The translations under genes were made by a program, and so were the position numbers. The notes below the pieces were generated by a model. The model did no database searches. It worked only from the letters and a program-made list of their open reading frames with translations, and had not been told where the DNA came from. Source: JAMXLO01 sp963812075 (GTDB taxonomy: Bacteria; Pseudomonadota; Alphaproteobacteria; Acetobacterales; Acetobacteraceae). Taken from it: DNA of 64,000 nucleotides. This document shows, piece by piece, positions 51,060-60,601 of this stretch. The stretch covers positions 1 to 64,000 of the forward strand of contig CAWETN010000011.1 in assembly GCA_963812075.1 (NCBI GenBank), in the 5' to 3' direction. Position 1 is the stretch's first letter; each line of letters begins with the position of its first letter.

Positions 51060-52754
51060 TCATGTTGGCTCGACGCCGTAGTCGCGCCGCGCCGCCGCGG
51101 CTGTAACGTATCCGTCCAGCAGGTCTTCGGAAAGACGCTCGCGGTCGCGGCCCGACGGCGGACCGTAGCCGCCGGAACCGGGCGCCTCGATCACCACCCG
51201 CGAACCTGCCGGTGCGATGAAGCCGCCCTTGCTGGTGAGTTTGCGCGCATTGCCGTGCGGCGGGATCAGTTCCAGCCGCGCCGGTGCGCCGTGCAGCCCG
51301 CCGGCCAGCCCGAACGGCGGCGTCACCGTGCGTTCGCAACAGACTGCGGCATGGGCCTCGCGCTCCAGCACCTGCCAGACGCGGCGCACGCCAAGCCCGC
51401 CGCGCCAGGTGCCGGCGCCGCCGCTGTCCGGCACCAGCGCGTATTCCTGCACGCGCAGCGGAAAGCTCATCTCGATGATCTCGATCGGCGTGTTCATCAT
51501 GTTCGAGACGGTGGAGGCGACGGCGTTGATGCCATCCTTCACCGGCCGCGCGCCGAAGCCGCCCTTCACCAATTCGTAGCTGACGTAGCGTTCGCCGGTT
51601 CGGTGGTCGATGCCGCCGAACGTCATCACCGCCGACGTGCCCTGCGAGCCCGCCATCACCGTGCGTGGCGTGAAGGCGAACATCGCCGCCATCACCATGT
51701 CGGCGACGCGGTGCGACATCTCGTGGTTGGCGTAGACCACCGGCGCGGGCAATTGCGCGTTCACCACGGAACCGGGCGGCGCGGTGACCGTCACCGGCCG
51801 CCAGCAGCCGGAATTTGGCGGGATCAGGCTCTTGGGATCGGCAATCATCTTCAGCGCGCAGAACACGCCCGACGCAGTGACGGTCAGCGGAGCGTTCATT
51901 GGCCCCGCGACCTGCGGATCGGAGCCAGTGAAGTCGGCGGTGATCGTGTCACCGCGCTTGGTGATGCGCAGCTTTACTTTGAACGTCGCGTCGTCGATCT
52001 CGCCCGGCGCGATGATGCCGTCGCCGTCGAAGACGTCGGTGAACTCGGCTGCGCCGTCCGGCAGTGCCGCGAGGGCCGCGCGCATCATCGTTTCGGAGTA
52101 GTCCAGCACCTCCTGCATGATGCCGAGCAGTGTGTCGGTGCCATATTTCGCCGCCAGTTCCTGCAGGCGCACCGCGGCGCGTCGGTTCGCCGCGACCTGC
52201 GCGCGCAGGTCGCCGAGGCGCTCGGTGGGCGTGCGCACATTGGCGAAGATGATCGCCTCCACGGCAGGATCGGGCCTGCCGTCGCGATACAGGCGTATCG
52301 GCGGCAGGCGCAGTCCCTCGCCGTAGATCTCGGTCACCGCGCCATAGCTGCCCGGCGTGGCGCTGCCGATATCGGGCCAGTGGGCGCGCACGCACCCGAA
52401 ACCAAGCAGGCGACCTTCATGATAGGCGGGTGCCACGACGTTCACGTCCGGCAGGTGCGAGCCGCCCTGATACGGATCGTTGTGGATGAACACGTCGCCC
52501 GGCGCCACGTCGGGGAATGCCCGCACCACGGCACGCACCGCGTCTGGCATCGAGCCGAGATGGATCGGCAGATCGGGACCCTGCGCGACCATGTTGCCTG
52601 CGGTGTCGAAGATGCCGCAGGAGTAGTCGCCGGCGACCTTCAGCAGCGGCGAATAGGCGGTCTTCGCCAGGACGATCTTCATCTCTTCGGCCGCGCAGGT
52701 CAGCGCGTTCTTCACCACCTCGAAGCGGGCCGGGTCGGTCTTCAGGCGTTGCAT
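51060..52754 (-). CDS. hydantoinase/oxoprolinase subunit B
   Basis: This 564-residue protein is the HyuB-type subunit of ATP-dependent hydantoinase/oxoprolinase. It begins with FEVVKNALTCAAEEMKIVLA, then GDYSCGIFDTAGNMVAQGPD and DVFIHNDPYQGGSHLPDVNV, all diagnostic, and ends with a Gly-rich region (GGGLGV-type and LTSKGGFIAPAG). The ATG at 52754 gives the normal start. It pairs with the subunit A gene 121 bases upstream on the same strand. Substrates in this family include hydantoins, 5-oxoproline and related cyclic amides. Confidence 0.93.
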   Translation of the reverse strand: MQRLKTDPARFEVVKNALTCAAEEMKIVLAKTAYSPLLKVAGDYSCGIFDTAGNMVAQGPDLPIHLGSMPDAVRAVVRAFPDVAPGDVFIHNDPYQGGSHLPDVNVVAPAYHEGRLLGFGCVRAHWPDIGSATPGSYGAVTEIYGEGLRLPPIRLYRDGRPDPAVEAIIFANVRTPTERLGDLRAQVAANRRAAVRLQELAAKYGTDTLLGIMQEVLDYSETMMRAALAALPDGAAEFTDVFDGDGIIAPGEIDDATFKVKLRITKRGDTITADFTGSDPQVAGPMNAPLTVTASGVFCALKMIADPKSLIPPNSGCWRPVTVTAPPGSVVNAQLPAPVVYANHEMSHRVADMVMAAMFAFTPRTVMAGSQGTSAVMTFGGIDHRTGERYVSYELVKGGFGARPVKDGINAVASTVSNMMNTPIEIIEMSFPLRVQEYALVPDSGGAGTWRGGLGVRRVWQVLEREAHAAVCCERTVTPPFGLAGGLHGAPARLELIPPHGNARKLTSKGGFIAPAGSRVVIEAPGSGGYGPPSGRDRERLSEDLLDGYVTAAAARRDYGVEPT

Positions 52755-52875
52755 ATGTCGGCTCCGGTATGGCCTGGGGTGCGAACCTGTCCAGACTGAC
52801 GGCCTCGCTCTGCGCCGGGATCGCCCCCTTGCTGTATAGCATCGCAATCTCGGTCTGGCACCGGCCCGGCGCAAT

Positions 52876-54936
52876 TCAGCCACGCGTCAGTCGGATATAG
52901 CCGAGCGTATCTACACATGCCTGCCAGCCCGGCGGCACGACGGTGGTCGAATCCATCGCCTCGATGATGGCCGGACCGGCGATCTCCACGCCGGGCATCA
53001 GCCCGTCGCGCCAGTGCACCGGCGTTGCCGTGAATCCGCCGTCGCGGAACCATGCGGTGCGCTCGCGCGTCCGTCTGCTCGCCGGATCGGCGCGCTGCGC
53101 CAGCGCAAGGGAAGGCAATCGCCCGAGCGCCGTCAGACGCAGATTGACCAACTGCAGGCGTTCGGCAGGGTTCGCGTGCCCATAGGTCTGTTCGTGCTTG
53201 GCATGAAAGGCCGTCGCCACATCGTCCAGCGTATCGCCATCGGCGATCGGCACTGTCAGCTCATAGGCCTGCCGTCGGTAACGCACATCGGCCTGGCGCA
53301 GCAATTGCTGTCGCTCCGGCGGAACGCGCGCGGACCGGAGCATCTCGCGGCCGGCCTGCTCCATGCCGGCGAACACTTCGGCGACGCGCTCGGGATCCAT
53401 GCTGCCGAGATCGGCATACAGCGTGCGCGACCAATCGCGCTTGAGATCGGTGGCGACGAGGCCCAGCGCTGAGAACGCGCCCGGCGCTGGCGGCACGATC
53501 ACGACGGGGATCGACAACTCCTCGGCCAGCGCCACGGCGTGCACCGGGCCTGCGCCGCCGAATGCGATCAGACCGAACTCCTGAGGATCGTGGCCGCGCT
53601 CGATCGAGACGATGCGCAGCGCCTGCGCCATGTTCGCGTTGACCACCTCGACGATGCGGTCGGCGGCCTCGCGCACGCTCAGCCCGAGCGGGCGTGCGAT
53701 CGCAGCATCGATCGCGCATTCCGCCGCGGCAAGATCGACGCGCAGAGCGCCGCCGAGCAATGCCTCGCGATCGAGATGGCCCAGCACCACATCGGCATCG
53801 GTCACCGTGGGCAGGGTGCCGCCGGTTCCGTAGCACGCCGGCCCAGGTGCCGCGCCTGCACTCTGCGGCCCCACCTTCAGGGCGCCGCCGGGATCGATCC
53901 ACGCAATCGAACCGCCACCGGCGCTCACCTCGGCAAGGTCGATCACCGGCACGCGGATCGGATGGCCGGTGCCATGCATCCAGCGATTGGCGTGACCCGA
54001 CCCGCCCACCTCGTACTCGGCAGTCATCGCGACCTCGCCGTTCGCGATCACGCTGGCCTTCGCCGTGGTGCCTCCCATGTCGAACGAAATCAGGTTGGGC
54101 ATCGCCAGCTGCCTGCCCGCCAGTGCCGCCGCGATCACTCCGGCCGCAGGGCCGGACTCGACCGCCATTGCCGGCATGCGCAGACCTTCCGCGATGTCGA
54201 ACACGCCGCCTGAGGAGCCCATCACGTGCAGCCGCGGCAGGCCGAGCTGCGTCACGGCGCTCTGCAACCGGTCGAGATAGGAAGCCAGCACCGGTCCCAC
54301 CACGGCGCATACCGCGGTCGTGCTGGCGCGCTCGAATTCGCGGATCTCCGGCAGCACCTCGGATGAAAGGTACACGCCGACGCCGGGCAAAGCCGCGCGC
54401 AGCGCCTCGCCCACGCGCCGCTCATGCGCATCGTTCAGGAACGAAAACAGGAACGACACGGCGACCGTCTCCAGTCCAGCCGCGCGGATCGCATCGATGA
54501 GCCCCGGCAGTTCATCCTCGGCGAGCGGCGTCACCACCTCGCCCTGCGCGTCGATCCGTTCGGTGACCTCGAAGCGCCAGCGCCGCGGCACCAGCACCGC
54601 CGGCGCGTCCTGCAGCAGGTCGTACAGGTCGGCGCGCGAGGAACGTCGCAGTTCCAGGATGTCACGCATGCCACGCGTCGCGACAAAGCCGGCGCGTGCC
54701 CCCTTGTTCTCGAGCAGCGCGTTGGTGACCACGGTGGTGGCATGCGACAGCAATGCCACATCGGCGGCCTCGATATGGTTGGCATCCAGACCCTGGCGAA
54801 TGCCCTCGATCACCGCCTGGCCAAAATCCTGCGGCGTGGTCGGCAGCTTGACGACGGCGATGCGACCCGTCTCCTCCTCCACCAGGGCGACGTCGGTGAA
54901 GGTGCCGCCGATATCGATGCCGATCCGCCAGGCCAT
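52876..54936 (-). CDS. hydantoinase/oxoprolinase subunit A
   Basis: This 686-residue protein is the HyuA-type subunit, with an actin-like ATPase fold. The N-terminal phosphate-binding segment WRIGIDIGGTFTDVALVEEE is followed by the Hydant_A domains: NLISFDMGGTTAKASVIANG near residue 290, and FGLIAFGGAGPVHAVALAEE near 450. It is complete. The ribosome site is weak. With the B subunit it should hydrolyse a cyclic amide at the cost of ATP. It heads a minus-strand block running through subunit B, CDGSH and the enolase-like enzyme. Confidence 0.93.
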   Translation of the reverse strand: MAWRIGIDIGGTFTDVALVEEETGRIAVVKLPTTPQDFGQAVIEGIRQGLDANHIEAADVALLSHATTVVTNALLENKGARAGFVATRGMRDILELRRSSRADLYDLLQDAPAVLVPRRWRFEVTERIDAQGEVVTPLAEDELPGLIDAIRAAGLETVAVSFLFSFLNDAHERRVGEALRAALPGVGVYLSSEVLPEIREFERASTTAVCAVVGPVLASYLDRLQSAVTQLGLPRLHVMGSSGGVFDIAEGLRMPAMAVESGPAAGVIAAALAGRQLAMPNLISFDMGGTTAKASVIANGEVAMTAEYEVGGSGHANRWMHGTGHPIRVPVIDLAEVSAGGGSIAWIDPGGALKVGPQSAGAAPGPACYGTGGTLPTVTDADVVLGHLDREALLGGALRVDLAAAECAIDAAIARPLGLSVREAADRIVEVVNANMAQALRIVSIERGHDPQEFGLIAFGGAGPVHAVALAEELSIPVVIVPPAPGAFSALGLVATDLKRDWSRTLYADLGSMDPERVAEVFAGMEQAGREMLRSARVPPERQQLLRQADVRYRRQAYELTVPIADGDTLDDVATAFHAKHEQTYGHANPAERLQLVNLRLTALGRLPSLALAQRADPASRRTRERTAWFRDGGFTATPVHWRDGLMPGVEIAGPAIIEAMDSTTVVPPGWQACVDTLGYIRLTRG

Positions 54937-55210
54937 GCGGTAGGTTCCCGTTTCATGGAAGCCACAACGTCTGGCGTTATGCCAGAGCATCGCCCCGATT
55001 CCGGGTCAAGCCCGGCGCCGCGATTTTCCGGCCGATGCGGTTCTTCGCCATCGTCTGCACACGATGACAATTTGCGCCGCACGGCGCGCAGCAAACGGTA
55101 CGAGACGTGACAGAGCGCGAAATTCGGGTCAGGCTTCCAGCGGGTGCGGCAATCCATAGCGGAGGTAACGGGATGGCTCTCGCCTGCGGAAAACACGGAG
55201 AGATGGGCAA

Positions 55211-58200
55211 GTGGATGTGACTTCCACACCTCAGACCAGCGGAACGGACGGTCAGGCGCCGAATGAGGCGCGCCAAGAGTCGTCCGACGACATCGCTGAC
55301 GATGAGACTGTCACGAAGCTTTATAACATCCTGCACCGGCGTGACCCCGAAAGCGAGGTGATGATCCGCCAGTTTTCCGGCAGAAAGATCTCCGATATTT
55401 TCACGCGCGCATTGAATTCCACGGAATTCGACAGGAAAATATTGCAACCACTGATCAGCGGCGAGACTATATGGGGTCCGTACCGCGGTCGGACAGATTT
55501 CTCCGATTTGCGTCGGTGGGCAACCGATGTGCTGCCGGTCGGTGCCGATTTTTGGGCGAAGCTGCCACCAGGTGCCGGATGGGAACAATTCTATCTGGCA
55601 TTGCTGCTTGACATCAGGACCCGCGATCTCAGTCCCAAACTCCGCGATCCGGATATCCGCAAGGCGCTCGAGTCGCGCCGCCTCAATAACGGGCCGGGTG
55701 CAATCCGCGATTTGGTGGGACACATCGACCATGTGAATATTTGGGAGGTGCGGGGCTGGTGCGGCGACGAGGCCGGTGCGGGCGAAGATCTTGTGATCGA
55801 GATCTTTGTCGACACGATATTCGTCGGTACTGTTTCGTGTGACCAGCTCCGGCCCGATGTCCAAAGGTTGCTGGGCGGGAATGGGATTTACGGGTTCACG
55901 TTCAGCTTCTCGGCAAGCCATCTCGACTTGTTCCAGGTGGACCGTTGGATCAGCGCGCGAGAACAGACGACAAAGCGGACCTTCGGACGCATACTTTTCC
56001 CACGCAGCAGCCATCCCGAAAGGATCGACCAACTTGCCCGGCTTCATCGCGAGCTCGAGCAGATCAGGACGGTGCTGGATCGGATCGAAGCCGAGCTGCC
56101 CGAGCAGGCTCGACAATTCAGTTATCCGCTCTCTGCCTATTCCGAGTATTTTGCAGCGTATGGGAGGCGCCGCGCGCGTCGCGGCTTCAGCTGCAGGCAA
56201 CAGCAAGACGCGCGAAGGCGCGAGCCACCCCGACCGCAACGCCCAGTTCGAGCACATCAACGCCCACGTGGCGGCGTTCCAGGCTGCCGGTGAGCCAGCG
56301 ATCTCGGTCGATACCAAGAAGAAGGAGCTTGTCGGCGACTTCAAGAATGCCGGCCGTGAGCTGCGTCCCAAGGGTCAGCCAGAGCCGGTTCGGGTGCATG
56401 ACTTCGCCATCCCCGAGCTCGGCAAGGCGGTGCCGTATGGCATCTACGACATCGCCGACAATGCCGGATGGGTCAGTCTCGGCATCAGTCACGACACGGC
56501 GATCTTCTCCGTCGAGAGCATTCGACGTTGGTGGTATGAGCTCGGCGCAGCCCGCTACCCGATTGCGACGCGGATGCTGATTACCGCGGATTGCGGCGGC
56601 AGCAACGGCGTGCGTCTGCGCTGGAGGTTCAGTGTACCGAGGAGCGGCTGGCGGTCTATCGGAACCGCTTGGACGATCTGTCGTCCCGTCCGGTGGTATC
56701 CATCATGCTGTTCGTCGATACGCCCTGCCTCGAGGCGATCGACATGTCGATTCGAAGCGTCAAGGACCAGGTCTACAGCGCCTGGGAACTGGTCGTTGTC
56801 GTGTGCAACGCCGATGCTCTGGGCGATGCGGTCAGGTCGTTCCTGGCGCGGCAGGCGCGGTCAGAGCCACGGATCCGACTGGTCATGGATGAACTCGCGG
56901 TCGAGCCGCCGGACCGCGTCGCACCGGTGGGCGAATGTTCCGGTGGGTTTGTCGGGTTTCTCAAATGCGGCGACCGTCTATCGCCCGATGCCCTGTTCCA
57001 TGCGATGTCGGTTCCACCGGACAGACCGACCAAGCTCATTTACACGGACGAAGACGAATTCGAGGCCGTGTCCTACGGTTCGTGGGTTCATCACTCACCG
57101 AAGTTCAAGCCGGATTTCGATTTCGATCTTCTCCTCAGTCACGACTATCTTGGCAATTTCCTTTTGGCGTCAGCTCAGCTGTTGGCACAGGCAGGGCCGC
57201 TTGCGAGTCAGCTCTTCGGTGCGGAACGACACGATCTGGTATTGCGGCTGATCGAGCAACTGGAACCGGCGCAGATTCACCATGTTCCGCGTGTTCTCTA
57301 CCATTGCAACGCCGTTCGTGGCGCGTCGAATCTGGATGTCTCTGAAGGCGATTGCACGCAAAGCAATTCGATTCGCGCGGTGGGCGCCTTCTTCCAGCGG
57401 AATGGCATAGCCGCGACGGCTGAACCACACGCCGACGTTCTCGGACGTGCCCACCCCACGGCTGTCCGCACCAAATGGGCACTTCCGGATCCACCGCCAA
57501 TGGTGTCGATAATTATCCCGACGCGAGACCGAAAGGAGCTCCTCGGTCCCTGCATCGAACTCGCTGGGTTCCGCGCTGCTTGGGTATCCCGGGCAAATCG
57601 AGATCATTGTCGTCGACAATGATACGACCGAACCCGATGCCAAGGCTCTGCTGACGCACATCGTCCAGACGTCCCGCGGCCGCGTTCTGGGATTCGGCGG
57701 ACCATTCAATTGGTCGGCCATGAATAACTTTGCGGCAGAGCAGGCAAGGGGTGAGGTTCTGATTTTCCTCAACAACGACACACTGGCCTTGTCGGAAGGC
57801 TGGTGCACCGAGCTCGCGAGCCAGGCATCGCGACCGGATGTCGGGGCGGTCGGTGCACGGCTGCTTTATGAGGACGGCTCGATCCAGCATGCGGGCGTTG
57901 TGACCGGCCTGGGACGTGGTCTTGCAGGCCACGAAGGGGTCGGTCAATCGGTCACTGATGGCGGCTATCTTGGTCGCTCGCTGCTGCAACGCGGCGTTGC
58001 CGCGGTCACCGGCGCCTGTCTCGCCACACGCAAGGCGGTGTTCGAGCGGGTGCAGGGCTTCGACGAGGTGCACCTGCAGGTAGCCTTCAATGATGTGGAC
58101 TACTGTCTCAAGGTAAGGCAGGTGCAACTGAAGGTAATCTATACCCCTTTTGCCACCATGTATCACTACGAATCGAAATCGCGTGGCATTGCCACCGAGG

Positions 58201-58346
58201 GTGAGGCGAAGCGCCGCCAGGACCGCGAAGAGCAATGTTTCCAGCAGCGCTACAAAGATCGTATCGACGATCCTTTCTACAATCCTCATTTCAGCCGATA
58301 CGACAAGCCGTTTACCGTGCTGCGGCCTCCACGATGGGGCATTTGA
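55211..58346 (+). pseudogene. large family-2 glycosyltransferase gene, interrupted and frameshifted
   Basis: The original protein was multidomain. The N-terminal part has a DUF4214-like repeat region (LYNILHRRDPESEVMIRQFS) and a module with VNIWEVRGWCGDEAGAGEDL. After an internal ISAzo13 relic (about 56190-56625), glycosyltransferase sequence resumes with RPVVSIMLFVDTPCLEAIDM and DEDEF. Near 57560 a frameshift leads to IEIIVVDNDTTEPDAK, a second GT-A-like domain with the acidic NNDTLALSEGWCT site, ending at 58346. At least two frame changes plus foreign DNA make this a pseudogene. It would have built surface polysaccharide. Confidence 0.82.
56190..56625 (+). mobile_element. ISAzo13-family transposase relic inside the glycosyltransferase gene
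   Basis: In one frame this segment reads HPDRNAQFEHINAHVAAFQA, then AISVDTKKKELVGDFKNAGR, LGISHDTAIFSVESIRRWWY and MLITADCGGSNGVRLR, which are consecutive parts of the Rhodopirellula/ISAzo13 DDE transposase. The N-terminal and C-terminal parts of the transposase and the element's ends are absent. The glycosyltransferase sequence begins on both sides. It is a trapped internal fragment, not a mobile element now. Confidence 0.85.
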
Positions 58347-58402
58347 ACAACTGGCGCTCTCTGTTGCTCGGAAGATCCTTGGGCTTAGGAGACTGCCAAG
58401 GC

Positions 58403-59605
58403 TCAGATGACTGCCTCGCGTCGCAGCGCCGCCACTTCGTCCGCGGAGTAGCCCGCCTCGCGCAGCACTTCGTCCGTGTGCGCACCGAGTGGCGGCGGCG
58501 CATGGTCGAGCCGACCACCGCCATGCGCCATCTGGAAGCCGGAACCGATCAGGCGCAGCGGTCCGTACGCGGTCTCCACCGTCTGCACCGCGTTGCGTGC
58601 GACGATCTGCGGATGGTCGATGACCTCCTCGATGCGCCAGATGCTGGCGCACGGCGCGCCGGCGTCGTTCAGCCGCTTCTCCCATGCCTTGGCATCGGCG
58701 GCGGCCAGCGCGTCCTCGATGATCGCGCGCAACGCCGCCTCATTTTCCTTGCGCTGGAACCAGTCGCCGAAGCGCGGATCGTCCAGCACATCGGCGCGGC
58801 CGAGCGTGGTCATCAGTGCCTCGTACTGGCGGTCATTGTTCACCGCCAGCAGCAGCCAACTCTCCTTCGCACGGAACAGGTTGGCGGTGACCTTGCGGCT
58901 GATCGCCTGGTTGCCGAACTGCTCCTGGCGGTGGCCGGCGACGGTGAAGTCGGCGACCTGCGTGGACAGGAAGGCGAGGCTCGCCTCCAGCATCGACACG
59001 TCGATGTACTGCCCTTCGCCGGTGTGTGTGCGCTGATAGAGCGCCGACGACACCGCGAAAGCGGCGGTCATGCCCGACAGCACATCGCACACCGCAAAGC
59101 CGGCGCGGGTGGGACCCATCTCCTGATGGCCGGTCAGCGACATGATGCCGGACAGCGCCTGGATCTTGCCGTCGTAGCCGGCCTCGTTGCGATAGGGGCC
59201 GGTGGCACCGAAGCCCGAGATCGTGCAGTAGATCAGCCGCGGATTGCGCTGCCGCAGCGCTTCGTAACCGATGCCGAGACGGTCCATCACGCCGGGACGG
59301 AAATTCTCCATCACCACGTCAGCCCCGGCGACAAGCCGGTTGACGATCTCGATCGCCGCCGGCTTCTGCAGATCCAGCGTCAGGCTGCGCTTGTTGCCGT
59401 TGATCGCCAGCCAGGACGGCGCCATGCCGCGCTCGGCCCACTCACGCGACAGCGGCGTGCGCCGCATATCCTCGCCCTCGCGGCGCTCCACCTTGATCAC
59501 ACCGGCGCCCAACAAAGCCAACTGGTAGCTGCCGTACGGTCCGGCGAGTACCTGCGTGAAGTCGAGCACGCGAACGTCGGCGAAGGGGCGGACGCCTGGC
59601 GTCAC
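58403..59605 (-). CDS. CaiB/BaiF-type (family III) CoA transferase
   Basis: This 400-residue enzyme transfers CoA between carboxylic acids. It shows VRVLDFTQVLAGPYGSYQLA near residue 10, SLTLDLQKPAAIEIVNRLVA, VMENFRPGVMDRLGIGYEAL, and the conserved Asp in NEAGYDGKIQALSGIMS near 160. The C-terminus HDEVLREAGYSADE-like is typical. The GTG start overlaps the stop of the upstream gene by three bases. The CoA donor and acceptor cannot be told; the coupled GrdB-like gene may supply the substrate. Confidence 0.93.
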   Translation of the reverse strand: MTPGVRPFADVRVLDFTQVLAGPYGSYQLALLGAGVIKVERREGEDMRRTPLSREWAERGMAPSWLAINGNKRSLTLDLQKPAAIEIVNRLVAGADVVMENFRPGVMDRLGIGYEALRQRNPRLIYCTISGFGATGPYRNEAGYDGKIQALSGIMSLTGHQEMGPTRAGFAVCDVLSGMTAAFAVSSALYQRTHTGEGQYIDVSMLEASLAFLSTQVADFTVAGHRQEQFGNQAISRKVTANLFRAKESWLLLAVNNDRQYEALMTTLGRADVLDDPRFGDWFQRKENEAALRAIIEDALAAADAKAWEKRLNDAGAPCASIWRIEEVIDHPQIVARNAVQTVETAYGPLRLIGSGFQMAHGGGRLDHAPPPLGAHTDEVLREAGYSADEVAALRREAVI

Positions 59606-60540
59606 GCCGCCTTCTCCACTCGCAGCTCGCGGGCGATGGCCTTCTGCTCGTCGAACTCGCGCCGGCGACGGGCCAGCTCCTCGGGCGGAATGCGTTCCAG
59701 ATTCAGGTAGTCGAGCTTCCACGCAGCATCGGCGTTCCAGCGCAGCGGCGACTGCATGGTGGTCCGCGATCCCACGGCCGACTCCAGCACCTGCAGCGCC
59801 AGCTCCAGCGTGCGGTCCTGCGAGGCCACGTCGTGCGGCTTGCCGGCGCTGTTGCCCAACGGAAAGTCGCTGAACAGGAAGCGCGCCACAGCAGCTTGCT
59901 CGACGATGTCCTTGGCACAGCCCATCACCACCGTGGGCAGGCCGTTCGCCTCCAGGTGGCGGGCGACCAGGCTGCAGGTCTGGTGGCAGACCGGGCAGTT
60001 CGGCACCAGGAGCGCCGCATCCGCGCCATCCTCGCGGCAGCGGCGCAGGATCTCCGGCGCGTCGGTCTCGATCGTGACGCGATGGCTGCGGTTCGTCGGG
60101 GCGCCGTGGAAGCGCCGCGTCACGCCGCCGACGCGACCCGCCGCCGCCGCGCGCAGCAATGCCGGCAGCGGGAACCAGGTATTGCTGTCCTTGGCCGAGG
60201 TGTGGACGCGGTCGTAGCCGATGTGCGAGATGCGCAGGTCGTGCGTCTGCGCGGTGTCGCCGGAGTAGACTTCGTAGAACTTGGCCCCGCCGTTGTAGGC
60301 CGCGCCCGGTCCCTGGTCGCCTTTGTCCGGCCGGTACGGCGCGGCCGTGGTGACAATAGTCACGCGGGCTTCGGCCAGCGGCTTGCGCAGCGGCGTGAAC
60401 GGCGCCTCGACGTAGTGTGCCCAGCGGTATGGCGTCGTATAGCCGATCGCCGCGTAGTATTCGCGCGTCCGCTGCATGTAGGGGATCGGCGAGTCGTGGT
60501 CGGGTGCGAAGCCCATCAGGGCGTCGAGCGTGCGGTCCAT
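59602..60540 (-). CDS. GrdB-like (glycine/betaine reductase B family) protein without selenocysteine
   Basis: This 312-residue protein resembles the selenoprotein B family of glycine, sarcosine and betaine reductases. The match region is DAALLVPNCPVCHQTCSLVA near residue 180, where three cysteines cluster at the place that holds selenocysteine in true GrdB, and then GLPTVVMGCAKDIVEQAAV. No in-frame TGA or selenocysteine hairpin is needed. The upstream part has FYEVYSGDTAQTHDLRISHI. It overlaps the CoA transferase by four bases, so they act together. True GrdB activity is doubtful in an aerobic alphaproteobacterium; a redox or C-S/C-N lyase role is possible. Confidence 0.7.
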   Translation of the reverse strand: MDRTLDALMGFAPDHDSPIPYMQRTREYYAAIGYTTPYRWAHYVEAPFTPLRKPLAEARVTIVTTAAPYRPDKGDQGPGAAYNGGAKFYEVYSGDTAQTHDLRISHIGYDRVHTSAKDSNTWFPLPALLRAAAAGRVGGVTRRFHGAPTNRSHRVTIETDAPEILRRCREDGADAALLVPNCPVCHQTCSLVARHLEANGLPTVVMGCAKDIVEQAAVARFLFSDFPLGNSAGKPHDVASQDRTLELALQVLESAVGSRTTMQSPLRWNADAAWKLDYLNLERIPPEELARRRREFDEQKAIARELRVEKAA

Positions 60541-60601
60541 GGGAATCTCCCTGAAGTGCCGTGAACGTATGGGAGGCTGGCGCGGACGGCAAATCGGCGG
60601 C

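Noticed and set aside
59602..60540. Selenocysteine-containing GrdB
   Set aside because: The frame has cysteine codons and no internal TGA, so no selenocysteine insertion is needed.
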